Shown here: in pieces, positions 52,221 through 61,366 of the stretch
Numbering within the stretch: position 1 is the stretch's first letter
Layout: each line of letters begins with the position of its first letter
Assembly: GCA_965197635.1 (NCBI GenBank)
Contig: CBDANN010000005.1
Location: forward strand, 62,001 to 126,000
Source: Bin87 sp965197635
Lineage (GTDB): Bacteria > Chloroflexota > Dehalococcoidia > Lucifugimonadales > UBA3495
DNA: 64,000 bases
Direction of reading: 5' to 3'
Notes under the pieces: generated by a model
Database searches by the model: none
What the model was told of the DNA's origin: nothing
Seen by the model: the letters and a program-made list of their open reading frames with translations, nothing else
Program-made: the position numbers and the translations under genes

Positions 52221-53486
52221 GTGGCGACGCCAACGCGGGGTTGGGCGGTCCTGCTGCTCAACCGACTGCACTACAGCACTGTGGTGCTGTCGTCTTTCGG
52301 TTTCGGCCTGTTTTTGCCGTTCATCCAGGCGGACCTCCGCCTGAGCTACCTGCAAATCGGCGTGCTGCAGGCGGTGCCGTGGGGCACCTCGGCAGTTTTG
52401 CTGGTTCCTTTCAGCGTACTGTTCGCCAGGTTCAATCCCAACCGTCGGGTACTGATCGGGCTGGCGCTGATGGCGCCGTTCCTGTTCAGCCAGGGCCTCG
52501 CCGCCGGCTTCTGGACTCTGCTGGCGTCCCGGTTTCTGATGGTGTTGGTCCACGCGGCCATCTCGCCGACCCGGCCTCTCCTGCTGCGGTGGTGGGCCGC
52601 GCCGAGGCATTACTCGGTCGTGACATCCGTTGGCCTGTCGCTGCACTCCACGTTCATGGCGGCGGCGCTGACCTTCAGCCCGCTGATCATCGTTCTCCTG
52701 GACAGTTGGCGTCTGGCCTATTATCTGCAGGGCGGGTTGATGGCCGGCCACTTCCTGATTTGGGGATTCTTGACTTGGCGGTCGGGACCGTCGGTGCATA
52801 ACTACGAAGAGGAAGCCGTATCGAGCTCCAATGGAAGAACAACGGAAAGCGACGCTGGGGAACCCCGAGACAACGACGGCCCGCCGCTGATCAGGGCGCT
52901 GGTTAAGTACCCGCACGCTTGGCTGCTCGGCGTGGTGATGCTGTGCCTATCGGCAACGTGGACCACGGTTCTGACCTTTTTGCCAATCATATTTGAAGAG
53001 CAGCGGGGCATCGTGATTTCATCCGGCAGCATACTGTTCGGCTTCCTGTACTACGTGCTGATCCCGGGTGGTCTGCTGGGCAGCCGTATTTTCAAGTACA
53101 TCACCAACCGGCGGCTGATGGTTCTGCTGCCGACGATTATGAACACCGTTTTTACCCTGGGCGCGCTGTTGTCGGGGAGTGAGATTCTGGCAGCCGCCGC
53201 CCTCACCGGAATAGGTCTGGTGTGGGTATTCGTTCCGGCCATGGAGATACTTCCCTTCGAGTTCAGGGGCATCAGGACGCGGGAGGTCTCGGTGCTGACG
53301 GGCTTGGTGCAGACTTTGGGCGCGGTCGGTTTCGGTGGAGGCCCCGTACTCGCCGGCGCAGTGGCCGGAGCGTCGGGGTCGCTGGTTACCGGAGTGCTGG
53401 TTGTGGGCGGACTGACCGCCTTGGCGATACTGGCGGCGGCGGCGCTGCCACGCAGCTTTGGCGGAGAAGCGGGCGCGGCGCGATAG
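52221..53486 (+). CDS. MFS transporter
   Basis: 421 residues, GTG start 46 bases after the oxidoreductase stop. Twelve predicted helices, with SVLFARFNPNRRVLIGLALM as the A-motif-like loop and a central hydrophilic loop of about 40 residues (VHNYEEEAVSSSNGRTTESD). Could bring in the substrate of the adjacent oxidoreductase. Substrate unknown. Confidence 0.85.
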   Translation: MATPTRGWAVLLLNRLHYSTVVLSSFGFGLFLPFIQADLRLSYLQIGVLQAVPWGTSAVLLVPFSVLFARFNPNRRVLIGLALMAPFLFSQGLAAGFWTLLASRFLMVLVHAAISPTRPLLLRWWAAPRHYSVVTSVGLSLHSTFMAAALTFSPLIIVLLDSWRLAYYLQGGLMAGHFLIWGFLTWRSGPSVHNYEEEAVSSSNGRTTESDAGEPRDNDGPPLIRALVKYPHAWLLGVVMLCLSATWTTVLTFLPIIFEEQRGIVISSGSILFGFLYYVLIPGGLLGSRIFKYITNRRLMVLLPTIMNTVFTLGALLSGSEILAAAALTGIGLVWVFVPAMEILPFEFRGIRTREVSVLTGLVQTLGAVGFGGGPVLAGAVAGASGSLVTGVLVVGGLTALAILAAAALPRSFGGEAGAAR

Positions 53487-53532
53487 CCAACCCCGACACG
53501 TATCTGACACTATGAGATGTAGAGGTGGTGGA

Positions 53533-54171
53533 ATGACTACGCATTTCACAGACGATGAAATCGACGCACTTGGCGAGCGGTTGCGACAGGGCGCGTCATC
53601 CGACGTACGCGAGGAGTACGGCGCTTATCTGAGATACCTGAACGGATTCAGGATTGACTTGTTGGCCGAACTCAGGGAGTTGGTGCCGGGTTATGAAGTG
53701 AACTCTCGTTTAAAACGCTTGGAAACGGTTGCGGCGAAGTTGCGGCGGCGTCCCGAATTGCCGTTGTCCGAGATGCCAGATGTCGTAGGGTGTCGCATCA
53801 TTGTTCCGGACAGAGCCGCACAAACCGCTGCTGTAGAACGCTTGGCGAGTGCTCACCACGTGCGCCAGTTGGACGACAAGAGCGATGATCCGAAGTTCGG
53901 ATACCGCGCTGTCCATCTGGACATCGGATACCGTGAAACACGGGCCGAGATCCAAGTGCAGACACGCAACCAACATCGCTGGCAGATGATCTCCGAACAG
54001 GCTGCCGGGTACGATCTTGCCATCAAATACGGCGGTGGTCGCCCGGAAGTAGTTCAAGCGTTGCTGCAACTGTCGGAAATGGCTTGGCAATGTGACATTG
54101 CCGGTACGGAACTGCCGGCGGCCGATATTGACCGGGCAAGCGATGTGATACTATCAGCCTACGGTGGATAA
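53533..54171 (+). CDS. Small RelA/SpoT-domain synthetase-like protein
   Basis: 212 residues, start at ATG 53533 after AGAGGTGGTGG. The RelA_SpoT synthetase domain is visible as NSRLKRLETVAAKLRRRPEL (ATP-site RxK...K block), LSEMPDVVGCRIIVPDRA (the DLVGxRI strand), PKFGYRAVHLDIGYRETRAE (the GYRxxH block) and IQVQTRNQHRWQMISEQ (EIQxRT...W block). No hydrolase or regulatory domain, so it is a small alarmone synthetase or a toxSAS-type toxin. It may make (p)ppGpp or a related nucleotide. The following small gene could be its partner. Confidence 0.82.
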   Translation: MTTHFTDDEIDALGERLRQGASSDVREEYGAYLRYLNGFRIDLLAELRELVPGYEVNSRLKRLETVAAKLRRRPELPLSEMPDVVGCRIIVPDRAAQTAAVERLASAHHVRQLDDKSDDPKFGYRAVHLDIGYRETRAEIQVQTRNQHRWQMISEQAAGYDLAIKYGGGRPEVVQALLQLSEMAWQCDIAGTELPAADIDRASDVILSAYGG

Positions 54172-54199
54172 GACGGCCGTGGGGAACGCCGGGAGCATC

Positions 54200-54541
54200 A
54201 TGGACAAATATTACCTGATCGAGCACGACCGTCATGGGAAAGTTCCCACTCGGATAACCGAGTACAGCAAGTTCGAGGATGCTGAAGAGCGGCTCTACAA
54301 GCTGGACGTTGACCAGATGGACGAACTCAACGCTTGCCTCCAGGCGGGCAAGCCGGTTCGTGTGGAGAATGTGGTCATCTGCTCGAAATCGGTGGAGTCA
54401 GTGAAGCAGACCCATGGCCGTTATTTTCAGGGTGATTACGAGGTCCTGATACCGAGGGAAATATGTTTCTCGGTCGGCAGAAAGGATAAACACGCCATGG
54501 ATGCGGCGACGTCTTCGACATCGCCCGTTGCCCCGGCATGA
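54200..54541 (+). CDS. Hypothetical protein downstream of RelA/SpoT-like gene
   Basis: 113 residues from ATG 54200 with GGGAG four bases upstream. It reads MDKYYLIEHDRHGKVPTRIT, a helix (KFEDAEERLYKLDVDQMDEL), and a beta-rich end (PVRVENVVICSKSVESVKQT). Its TGA overlaps the ATG of the CoxE-like gene (ATGA). It could be an antitoxin for the preceding synthetase, but no known antitoxin motif (PanA, ZFD) is visible. Confidence 0.55.
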   Translation: MDKYYLIEHDRHGKVPTRITEYSKFEDAEERLYKLDVDQMDELNACLQAGKPVRVENVVICSKSVESVKQTHGRYFQGDYEVLIPREICFSVGRKDKHAMDAATSSTSPVAPA

Positions 54542-55920
54542 CCTCCGGAGTCAACCTTCACACCGCGCCGGCGGACGTCGGCGATCAGGCCATACTGCCC
54601 AACCTGCTGATGTTCGGCGAAGTGTTGCGCCGGCTGGGGTTGGACGTGGGTTCCGGGAATATGCTCGACCTGGTGCGGGCCACCGAGTTCGTCCCGATAG
54701 GGGGTAGTCGCAACGATTTCCGGCTGGCGGCGCGAGCATTGCTGGTGCATCGCCGCCGCGACCTGGAGCTGTTTGACGAGGCGTTCCAGGTGTTCTGGCG
54801 TCGGCCGGCCCACGGGCGGAGCATGCGCGACCTGCGTTCCATGGGAGAGGAACGGCGCTACCGCACGCCACGGGTGATGCCCCACCGGGAGGATACCTCC
54901 GACGGGCCGCCCCAATCCGACGATGCTGAGGACGCCGGGGAGCGGCAGCCGGTGGTTGACCTGCAGCGGTCGTTCAGTGCCCGCGAAGTGCTCCGACAGC
55001 GCGACTTCGCCGAATACACGCCGGCCGAGGTGTCTGCGGCACGTTCTCTTATGGCCGAATTGGCCTGGGATTTGGGACGCCGGCGTACTCGGCGATTGAC
55101 GTGGGGCGATGGCAACGACATTGACCTGCGTCGCACCATGCGCCGGAGCCTCTCCTACGGCGGCGAAATGGTTGACCTCGCGCACCGGCAACGGAAGACC
55201 AAGCCTCGCCCGTTGGCGCTTATTTGCGACGTCAGCGGGTCCATGGAACGTTACACGCGAATGCTGCTGCATTTCGTCCACACCATGGCGGTGAGCGGTC
55301 AGCAGCTGGAGGCGTTTCTGTTTGCTACGCGCCTCACCCGGATCACGCGCCACCTGGAACACCGGGGCGTTGACCACGCGGTGGCCGAGGTGGCGCGAGC
55401 CGTCCCGGACTGGGCCGGCGGCACCCGCATCGGCGACGCAATTAAGGCGTTCAACTATCGTTGGGCGCGGCGGGTGTTGTGCGGCGGCGCGGTGGTGCTG
55501 GTCATATCCGATGGGTGGGACCGGGGCGAGCCGGAGTTGCTGTCCCGTGAAATGGCTCGTCTGCAACGTAGCTGCCACCGTCTGATTTGGCTCAACCCGC
55601 TGCTGGGTTCCCCGGACTACCAACCGCTGACGCGCGGGATGCAGGCGGCGCTGCCCTACATCGACGACTTCCTGCCGGCACACAACCTGCACAGCCTCCA
55701 GGAATTGGCCCGGCATCTGAACCATCTCACGGCTCGCCGGGCGCCGCCTTCAGCGCGACGACGGACCGGCTCCAATGAAGGGGACATGGCCACGGACGCA
55801 GTGAACGCGCCTCACGATGGCGGCACGGCGGCCCAATCGCGCCGTCAGTTGAACCCCGCGCTCGCGCCGACTTTCCGGCATCCGCTGTGGGGCCATCCCA
55901 ACATACCCGGCGGCGGCTAG
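54538..55920 (+). CDS. VWA domain protein, CoxE-like
   Basis: 460 residues; ATG overlaps the preceding stop. The N-terminal helical part (LPNLLMFGEVLRRLGLDVGS) and charged linker are CoxE-like. The VWA domain has the MIDAS DVSGSM at 231-236, followed by TRMLLHFVHTMAVSGQQLEA, the second MIDAS loop near GGTRIGDAI, and VVLVISDGWDRGEPELL. It is the natural partner of the MoxR ATPase at 49437. In CO dehydrogenase-type loci this pair loads the active-site metal. Confidence 0.9.
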   Translation: MTSGVNLHTAPADVGDQAILPNLLMFGEVLRRLGLDVGSGNMLDLVRATEFVPIGGSRNDFRLAARALLVHRRRDLELFDEAFQVFWRRPAHGRSMRDLRSMGEERRYRTPRVMPHREDTSDGPPQSDDAEDAGERQPVVDLQRSFSAREVLRQRDFAEYTPAEVSAARSLMAELAWDLGRRRTRRLTWGDGNDIDLRRTMRRSLSYGGEMVDLAHRQRKTKPRPLALICDVSGSMERYTRMLLHFVHTMAVSGQQLEAFLFATRLTRITRHLEHRGVDHAVAEVARAVPDWAGGTRIGDAIKAFNYRWARRVLCGGAVVLVISDGWDRGEPELLSREMARLQRSCHRLIWLNPLLGSPDYQPLTRGMQAALPYIDDFLPAHNLHSLQELARHLNHLTARRAPPSARRRTGSNEGDMATDAVNAPHDGGTAAQSRRQLNPALAPTFRHPLWGHPNIPGGG

Positions 55921-56297
55921 CCGGCCTGGCCGGGGGCGATCTCGTCGTACAGGTTCGCCAGCGTCGTGGCCAGGGCGTGGGGGCGCTCCTCGTACTCCGG
56001 CGTGGGGTACCATTCGTAGTCGAAGCTGCGGACGACCGCGCCCTCGATGCTGGTACGCAGGCTGGACACGATGACACGGAATCCCAGGGCGTGGGACGCT
56101 TGCTCGGCCAACTGTTCCAGGATGACATTGGGACAGCCGAATATGACCATGAACCCGCCCTGTCGCTGACCGTCGGTTACCCGAGCCCGGAATATCTTGC
56201 CGGACAGGTCAAGGTCAACGATGGTATAGCGGCGTTCCTCGGCGCCGTGGTCGGGCCAGCCGATGTAGATGTCGCCGCCGACGGTCCAGTGGTGCAT
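55917..56297 (-). CDS. Hypothetical protein
   Basis: 126 residues from ATG 56297 with GGAGCC upstream; its stop overlaps that of the convergent CoxE-like gene. MHHWTVGGDIYIGWPDHGAE, RARVTDGQRQGGFMVIFGCP and VRSFDYEWYPTPEYEERPHA form a small alpha-beta domain. No recognised family. Confidence 0.55.
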   Translation of the reverse strand: MHHWTVGGDIYIGWPDHGAEERRYTIVDLDLSGKIFRARVTDGQRQGGFMVIFGCPNVILEQLAEQASHALGFRVIVSSLRTSIEGAVVRSFDYEWYPTPEYEERPHALATTLANLYDEIAPGQAG

Positions 56298-56450
56298 TGG
56301 GAAGGCTCCGGGCAGAGAATGGAGCCTATCGTAGCGGGGTGTTGCCAAAACACGCAACCGTCGCAATGTTTTATGCTGGCGTCCCGTATGGTATATTGAC
56401 CCGGCCGGGAGGAGGGTTCCGACCGGGTCAACTGCCCGAGAAGAGCTGAA

Positions 56451-56491
56451 GCTGGGGCGCTACCGCCGCTATGGTAGCGCCCCAGCCTTTT
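56451..56491. terminator. Perfect 14-bp stem terminator
   Basis: GCTGGGGCGCTACC (56451-56464), loop GCCGCTAT, GGTAGCGCCCCAGC (56473-56486), CTTTT. It lies 150 bases upstream of the reverse-strand gene 55917-56297, in a gene-free stretch, so it ends an unidentified transcript or a small RNA. Confidence 0.7.
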
Positions 56492-57080
56492 GCGGGAGCG
56501 CCTGGTTCCGGCCAGGTCAGGTTGGAGCCGCCGCTGGCTGGGTGGCTGGAGAAATTCCGCAAGCGGTCAAGCACGGGACCAGGATTGTCGCGGCTGCGAT
56601 GGGCAGACACCGCCGGACACGATCCATCTGTTCTAATCGTTTTAGCACGGCGGGTTCTGCTACGACGGTGTTTAGCGATTGTCCGATCCGAAGGAAGCAA
56701 TTTCTCGGTAAGGAGTGCATTAGGCAATCAATATATCCCTATTGCTCGTGCATATTAGTGCATACGTAGTTTAAAATCAAGAGGCCTGGCGTAACGTTGT
56801 CTCGGTCGGTTACTGGACCTCAATTGGCGGCGCTGACGGGCTTCGCGGCTGGTTGCGCGGCCATTTTGCAATATGCTTTCGTTGGGGCAATGCGAATGGC
56901 GCCGCCGCTTCACCGCGCGTCGGCGCTGCAGAATGGGGTATTAACGAGCCAAGGGGGAGGATGGAGGCGCCCAAATCGCTTAACAGAGGGTTTCAAAAGT
57001 GTTGACAAGCAGAGTTCACACCCATAGACTGACGCCTGTTTTCAATCGGTATTCAGTTGCCGTACCAACGCAGACTGAAA
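56492..57080. other. Gene-free stretch of about 590 bases
   Basis: Open frames here have no ribosome sites and overlap each other on both strands. AT content is higher near 56690-56790 (AATATATCCC, TAGTTTAAAATC), possibly promoters. I see no feature I can name. Confidence 0.3.
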
Positions 57081-58238
57081 ATGCTATTCGGACAAATTAA
57101 ACATCGCGAGCAGGCGGCAGTCAACGGGCCGGTATCCGGGCACAACTTCCTGCGGTTGTCTGGACTGTACAAAGCGTTTCGGAATACGGAAGCTGTCGCC
57201 GACGTCAATCTTGATGTCGCGCGTGGCGAGATCTTTTGTCTGTTGGGGCCCAGCGGGTGCGGCAAGACAACCACCCTGCGCCTGATCGCGGGGTTCGATG
57301 TTCCCGACGCCGGAACCGTCCACATCGGCGGACGACTGGTGTTCGGGGTGGGGGTCAACGAGAGCCCGGAAAAACGTCGGGTCGGGATGGTGTTCCAGGA
57401 TGGGGCGTTATTCCCGCACTTGACGGTGGCACAGAACATCGCCTTTGGCTTGGCTAGGAGAAACAGGCAAAAGGCGAAGGTGCAAGACGCCCTCCAACTG
57501 GTGAACCTGGAAGGTTACGAAGATCGCTATCCTCACCAGTTGTCCGGCGGCCAGCAGCAACGGGTGGCGCTGGCTCGGGCCCTGGCGCCGGAGCCGGACC
57601 TGATTTTGATGGACGAACCCTTTTCCGGTCTCGATCCCGGCCTTCGCGCCCAGCTCCGACAGGAAGTGCGGGCGATTTTGCGAGAACGGGGGGCCACGGT
57701 GGTTTGTGTTACCCACGACCAGGAAGAGGCCATGCAACTGGGCGACCGCGTGGTGGTGATGAACCAGGGACGCATCGAGCAGATGGGATCGCCGGAGGCA
57801 GTTTTTCACAACCCGGACACCCGGTTCGCCGCTGAGTTTTTTGGCAAGGCGGATTTCTTGCCCGCCTGGCAGGACGGTGAATACCTCTCCAGCGAGGTGG
57901 GACGAACGCCCTGGCCACCCTTCTGGCCCATCCCGTGGCCCGCCAACCGGGAATTGCAGGTAATGGTACGGCCGGACTGCCTGGACGTGGTGGCCGACGC
58001 AGCCGGAGACTGCATCGTAGCGCAACGGGATTTCATGGGAGCGTTCAACCTCTATTCCGTAGAGTTGCCCTCCGGACAGCAGGTTCAGGTCATGAAATCC
58101 CACATCGCCCACCTCGAGCCCGGGGAAAGGGTAAGCGTTTCCACGCGCCAAGGTCACCGGCTGCTGCCGTTCGTGGATGGTCGGGCTTTCTTCGACGGAC
58201 CAGCGTACGACGCGGAGTTGGCTGAGTCGCGGGGATAG
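57081..58238 (+). CDS. ABC transporter ATP-binding protein (iron/sulfate/spermidine type)
   Basis: About 385 residues from ATG 57081 (TTG 57057 possible). Walker A GPSGCGKTT, Q-loop VGMVFQDGALFPHLTVAQNI, signature LSGGQQQRVALARALAPEPD, Walker B LILMDEPF, switch His in VVCVTHDQEEAM. After the nucleotide-binding domain comes a C-terminal TOBE domain (VMVRPDCLDVV, GAFNLYSVELPSGQQV). This is the MalK/PotA/FbpC/CysA group. No permease or binding protein is adjacent, so substrate cannot be told; the shape is closest to Fe3+ or polyamine importers. Confidence 0.9.
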   Translation: MLFGQIKHREQAAVNGPVSGHNFLRLSGLYKAFRNTEAVADVNLDVARGEIFCLLGPSGCGKTTTLRLIAGFDVPDAGTVHIGGRLVFGVGVNESPEKRRVGMVFQDGALFPHLTVAQNIAFGLARRNRQKAKVQDALQLVNLEGYEDRYPHQLSGGQQQRVALARALAPEPDLILMDEPFSGLDPGLRAQLRQEVRAILRERGATVVCVTHDQEEAMQLGDRVVVMNQGRIEQMGSPEAVFHNPDTRFAAEFFGKADFLPAWQDGEYLSSEVGRTPWPPFWPIPWPANRELQVMVRPDCLDVVADAAGDCIVAQRDFMGAFNLYSVELPSGQQVQVMKSHIAHLEPGERVSVSTRQGHRLLPFVDGRAFFDGPAYDAELAESRG

Positions 58239-58263
58239 CGACCGCGGGCCGCGCAAATTCAGG

Positions 58264-58286
58264 ATGCCGCCCGTGGGGCGGCATTT
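58264..58286 (+). terminator. Hairpin terminator after ABC ATPase
   Basis: ATGCCGCCC, loop, GGGCGGCAT, TTGT at 26-48 bases after the stop codon. Good stem, short T-run. Confidence 0.65.
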
Positions 58287-58529
58287 GTAGTTTAGGGACG
58301 CCGTTTGCTTCGGTCCCGACCCTCTCGGACTTACACCACTGAGGAGTTCAGGTTGCTTACTAGCCGCGGCGCAATGCGCCGATGGAACTCGTCCGCGGCA
58401 GCGTGCAAATCCGTGCGGCAGACGATGAGCAACGCCGTCGTCTGCGCTATTATGTCCGGTACCCGTCCGATCCCTTATAGCGCGGGTGGAGAATGACTGG
58501 TTGTGACCCACAACGTACTGAAGACACGG

Positions 58530-59216
58530 ATGGATACGATAACGACGATTACCTTTGACGGCGACGACACCCTTTGGGATTTCCGGTCGGCCATGTGGAA
58601 CGCCCTGGAGATCACACTGCGGGAGCTGCGGCTGATGGTGGCAAACAAGGCCGCAGACGCGCTTACCGTTCAGCGGATGGCGGCGATTCGGGAAGCCGTC
58701 GCGGACGAACTCGACGAAGGCGTGACTACGGTGGAAGCAATCCGCCATGAGGCCCTGGGGCGAACGCTGGCGCAGGTCGGTGATCGGAGCGAAGCAGGTA
58801 CCCAGAGATTGTTTGAGGTCTATAACGAAGCGCGGTTCGCCGGCACCCGGCCGTATCCGGGCGTTGCCGACGTGCTGACCGACCTCAAGAACCGCTATCA
58901 GATCGGCCTGGTGTCCAACGGCAACACCTACCCGGAACGGATCGGTCTCACTGATATTTTCAGTTTCGTGCTACTGGCGCAGGAGTGCGGGTTCGCCAAG
59001 CCGGACCGGCGTATTTTCGAGATTGCCCTGTCCAAGTGTGGCTGCGAAGCCGAGCAGGCCATTCATATCGGAGACTCCTTGCAACATGACATCCTGGGCG
59101 CGAACCGGTGCGGCATACGGAGTGTGTGGTTGAACCAGCACGGGGCGCTCAACGAGACGGGCGTGGCGCCGGACTACGAGATCAGCGATCTGCGGGAATT
59201 GCTTGAGTTCTTATAG
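58530..59216 (+). CDS. HAD-superfamily hydrolase
   Basis: 228 residues from ATG 58530 (GTG 58503 also in frame). Motif I TFDGDDTLWDF (catalytic Asp-x-Asp), motif II VSNGN, motif III Lys in AKPDRRIFEIAL, motif IV HIGDSLQHDILGANRCGIRS. A helical cap between motifs I and II (LTVQRMAAIREAVADELDEG) makes it a subfamily I phosphatase like YjjG/HAD-IA. Likely cytoplasmic phosphatase; substrate unknown. Confidence 0.9.
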   Translation: MDTITTITFDGDDTLWDFRSAMWNALEITLRELRLMVANKAADALTVQRMAAIREAVADELDEGVTTVEAIRHEALGRTLAQVGDRSEAGTQRLFEVYNEARFAGTRPYPGVADVLTDLKNRYQIGLVSNGNTYPERIGLTDIFSFVLLAQECGFAKPDRRIFEIALSKCGCEAEQAIHIGDSLQHDILGANRCGIRSVWLNQHGALNETGVAPDYEISDLRELLEFL

Positions 59217-59295
59217 GTTTCCTGCGCTACTCGGATTCTTCGCGCCACGCACCATCGTTTGGACAGCGCCGGCATCGACAGTCGCGGGATTGCGG

Positions 59296-59301
59296 TATAA
59301 T
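59296..59301 (+). promoter_or_regulatory. TATAAT -10 box before DtxR-type gene
   Basis: Perfect TATAAT 34 bases before the GTG start of the regulator; TCGACA at 59275-59280 is a weak -35 at 15 bases. Confidence 0.5.
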
Positions 59302-59335
59302 CACGCCAACCTACGTTTTCCACACGGGGGTTGCT

Positions 59336-60106
59336 GTGCCGCGTCCACGTAAATCCGCCGCCGCCAACGTGATCGCTCCAGGGGATGGGCATGACGCCGG
59401 TGATCGCCTGTCGCCGGTCACCGAGAACTATTTGCTGTCGCTGTACAAGATGTGGGAGGACTCGGAGATCCCGACGTTGACACAGTTGACGGAGGCGTTA
59501 CGGCAGTTGCCGCCCACGGAGGGCCTGGGAACGTCGGTACCGTCGGTGGCCGGAATGTTGCGGCGGATGCAGAAGCAGGGCCTGGTGGATATTGGCAACG
59601 ACAAGCGCATCCGGTTGACGACGCGGGGCACGAAGGAAGGCGAGAACATCGCACGACGGCACCGCTTGGCCGAATGGCTGGTGGTGAGCCTGCTGGGCAT
59701 GGAATTGCATGAAGCTCATATTGAGGCCCACCAGCTGGAGCACGGGATGTCTGATGCAATGGAGATGAAGCTGATGGAGCGGCTGGGCAACCCGACCCAC
59801 TCGCCCTTCGGCTGGCCCATACCGGGCAGCGGGCCTGCCTCGCCAACGTCCGGCGCGGTCCCACTGGACAACGCCGCCGTTGGCGCTCCTTACGTCGTGG
59901 ATCGGATCCCCGAAGAAGATGCCGAGCTTCTGAAATTCCTGGGCGGCGCCCAACTGGTGCCGGAGCGTCGAATAACCCTGCTGGAGGGTATGCCCTACCT
60001 GGGAGTGATGCAGGTGGAAACCGAAGTGGATCGCGTCTCTATCGGCTACAACGTGGCGCGGCAGATCCTGGTGCGCCCGGACGAGGCCACGCAAGAAGCC
60101 GACTGA
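59336..60106 (+). CDS. DtxR/MntR-family metal-dependent regulator
   Basis: 256 residues from GTG 59336. The winged helix (VTENYLLSLYKMWEDSEIPT ... SVAGMLRRMQKQGLVDIGND) and the dimerisation/metal domain (RRHRLAEWLVVSLLGMELHE, EAHQLEHGMSDAMEMKLMER, THSPFGWPIPG) are typical of DtxR proteins. The C-terminal ~80 residues form a FeoA/SH3-like domain. Represses metal-uptake genes in relatives; regulated targets are not visible here. Confidence 0.9.
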   Translation: MPRPRKSAAANVIAPGDGHDAGDRLSPVTENYLLSLYKMWEDSEIPTLTQLTEALRQLPPTEGLGTSVPSVAGMLRRMQKQGLVDIGNDKRIRLTTRGTKEGENIARRHRLAEWLVVSLLGMELHEAHIEAHQLEHGMSDAMEMKLMERLGNPTHSPFGWPIPGSGPASPTSGAVPLDNAAVGAPYVVDRIPEEDAELLKFLGGAQLVPERRITLLEGMPYLGVMQVETEVDRVSIGYNVARQILVRPDEATQEAD

Positions 60107-60155
60107 CCGGGACGGAACTGCCGCTTTGCTACGATCCTGGCAATGACGTGGCTAT

Positions 60156-60719
60156 CTACTGCCCGAGGGCGGTCCGGACTTCAGCCCAACCCTGGGCCAT
60201 CGGGCGCTCGGGGAAGGGCGACGGCTCCGGTTCCGGAAGAACCTTCACGGCCACCAGAACCGGCCCGGGCCGGCGCATGATGTCCTCCAAACCAATGAGG
60301 AGTTCCTCCAGGTTGTCGTAGCGGCAGGCGTGGGTGTAGCCGGCGCTGCGGGCCATCCCTTCGAAGTCGATGTGGTCCAGCCCACGGATGGGCGTGCCGT
60401 CGGTGGACGTGTGGTCAGCGTCTTCCAGGACAAAGTGGACCAGGTTGGCGGGGGCGCTCTCGCCTATGGTGCCCAGGCTGCCAAGGTCGGTGCGCAGGGT
60501 GGCATCGCAGTCCAGTACCAGGATACGGCGGTTGGGCTGGGCAATGGACAGACCCAGTCCGACGGCGGGAGCGCGGTCCATGCAGTCGGTGAGGTCGATG
60601 TCCAGGTCACGGCGGTCGGACACCTGGTGCCAGTCGCGAAGGGCGGCGGACGTGGACACCACCAGGGCGTCCTGGCGGTGGTAGTTTATAGCGCGGGCGA
60701 CTTCGCTGGAGGGGATCAT
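60156..60719 (-). CDS. TPP-enzyme beta-subunit-like protein with altered cofactor motif
   Basis: 187 residues, paralogous to the beta subunit at 61749. The fold landmarks are kept (RAPAVGLGLSIAQPNRRILV, SAGYTHACRYDNLEELLIGL), but the thiamine-diphosphate/Mg motif GDGSLLMNLG is replaced by DCDATLRTDLGSLG. It starts four bases inside the small membrane protein gene (overlap ATGA-like) and ends the reverse-strand cluster. It may be inactive or use the cofactor differently; regulatory role possible. Confidence 0.8.
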   Translation of the reverse strand: MIPSSEVARAINYHRQDALVVSTSAALRDWHQVSDRRDLDIDLTDCMDRAPAVGLGLSIAQPNRRILVLDCDATLRTDLGSLGTIGESAPANLVHFVLEDADHTSTDGTPIRGLDHIDFEGMARSAGYTHACRYDNLEELLIGLEDIMRRPGPVLVAVKVLPEPEPSPFPERPMAQGWAEVRTALGQ

Positions 60720-60952
60720 TCTCGGCTATCCATTGGCGTGTCGCCATCGTCGGTCACCTTTGATTCGCGGCGGATTTCGGCGCGACGGGAGGAGACCATC
60801 AGGTACAGGCCGGCGGGAATCAGGACGGCGCCGGGAACGGCTTTGAGCGCGTTGCCCTCCACGAAACCCAGCCACAACAGGTAGAAGCCGACCACAACGA
60901 CGGCCGACGCCAAGAGACGTCCAAAAATGCTGAAGGGACGGAACTTCGGCAT
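60716..60952 (-). CDS. Small two-helix membrane protein
   Basis: 78 residues; helices FGRLLASAVVVVGFYLLWLG and VPGAVLIPAGLYLMVSS, basic then acidic tail. The stop overlaps the start of the TPP-like gene, so they are cotranslated. No recognised family. Confidence 0.6.
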   Translation of the reverse strand: MPKFRPFSIFGRLLASAVVVVGFYLLWLGFVEGNALKAVPGAVLIPAGLYLMVSSRRAEIRRESKVTDDGDTPMDSRE

Positions 60953-60970
60953 GGCTGGCCCGATGGGTCG

Positions 60971-61366
60971 TCAGGCGCTGACGGTCGCCGGTTGCGGCAG
61001 GGCGGCTATCACTTCCGCCAAGTGCCGGGACGCCTGGCGCAAGTCCAAAGCCACCACGTCCCACTCGCTCCCGTCGTCAAACCACTGCCGGTAGCTCACG
61101 AAGTCGCCGTTGTCCACCACGCGGTAATCGGCGTCCGGCTTGTCGCCCAGGGTCAGCGTGTCGGTGTCGGCGTCGTAGCCCCGCTCCGCGCCGAGCGGGA
61201 GAAAATCGGTAATATTCAACACGCGCACCCTCGCAATGTTCTCGGAACCCTCGCCCTCAAACGTGAAGATGACGCCAAAGTCATCCCGCAAAGTGCCTCC
61301 GCTGCATCCTCCCCAGGATGCGGTCATGACCAAAGCATCGTCTTCGGCATAGTACTTAACCTGCAT
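60971..61366 (-). CDS. DUF2283-like protein
   Basis: 131 residues from ATG 61366 with GGAGG nine bases upstream. MQVKYYAEDDALVMTASWGG is the strand pattern of DUF2283-like proteins; the middle (RVRVLNITDFLPLGAERGYD) and end are unfamiliar. It overlaps the broken toxin-like gene, in the same order as the 2015-2610 pair. Probably an antitoxin-type partner. Confidence 0.5.
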   Translation of the reverse strand: MQVKYYAEDDALVMTASWGGCSGGTLRDDFGVIFTFEGEGSENIARVRVLNITDFLPLGAERGYDADTDTLTLGDKPDADYRVVDNGDFVSYRQWFDDGSEWDVVALDLRQASRHLAEVIAALPQPATVSA

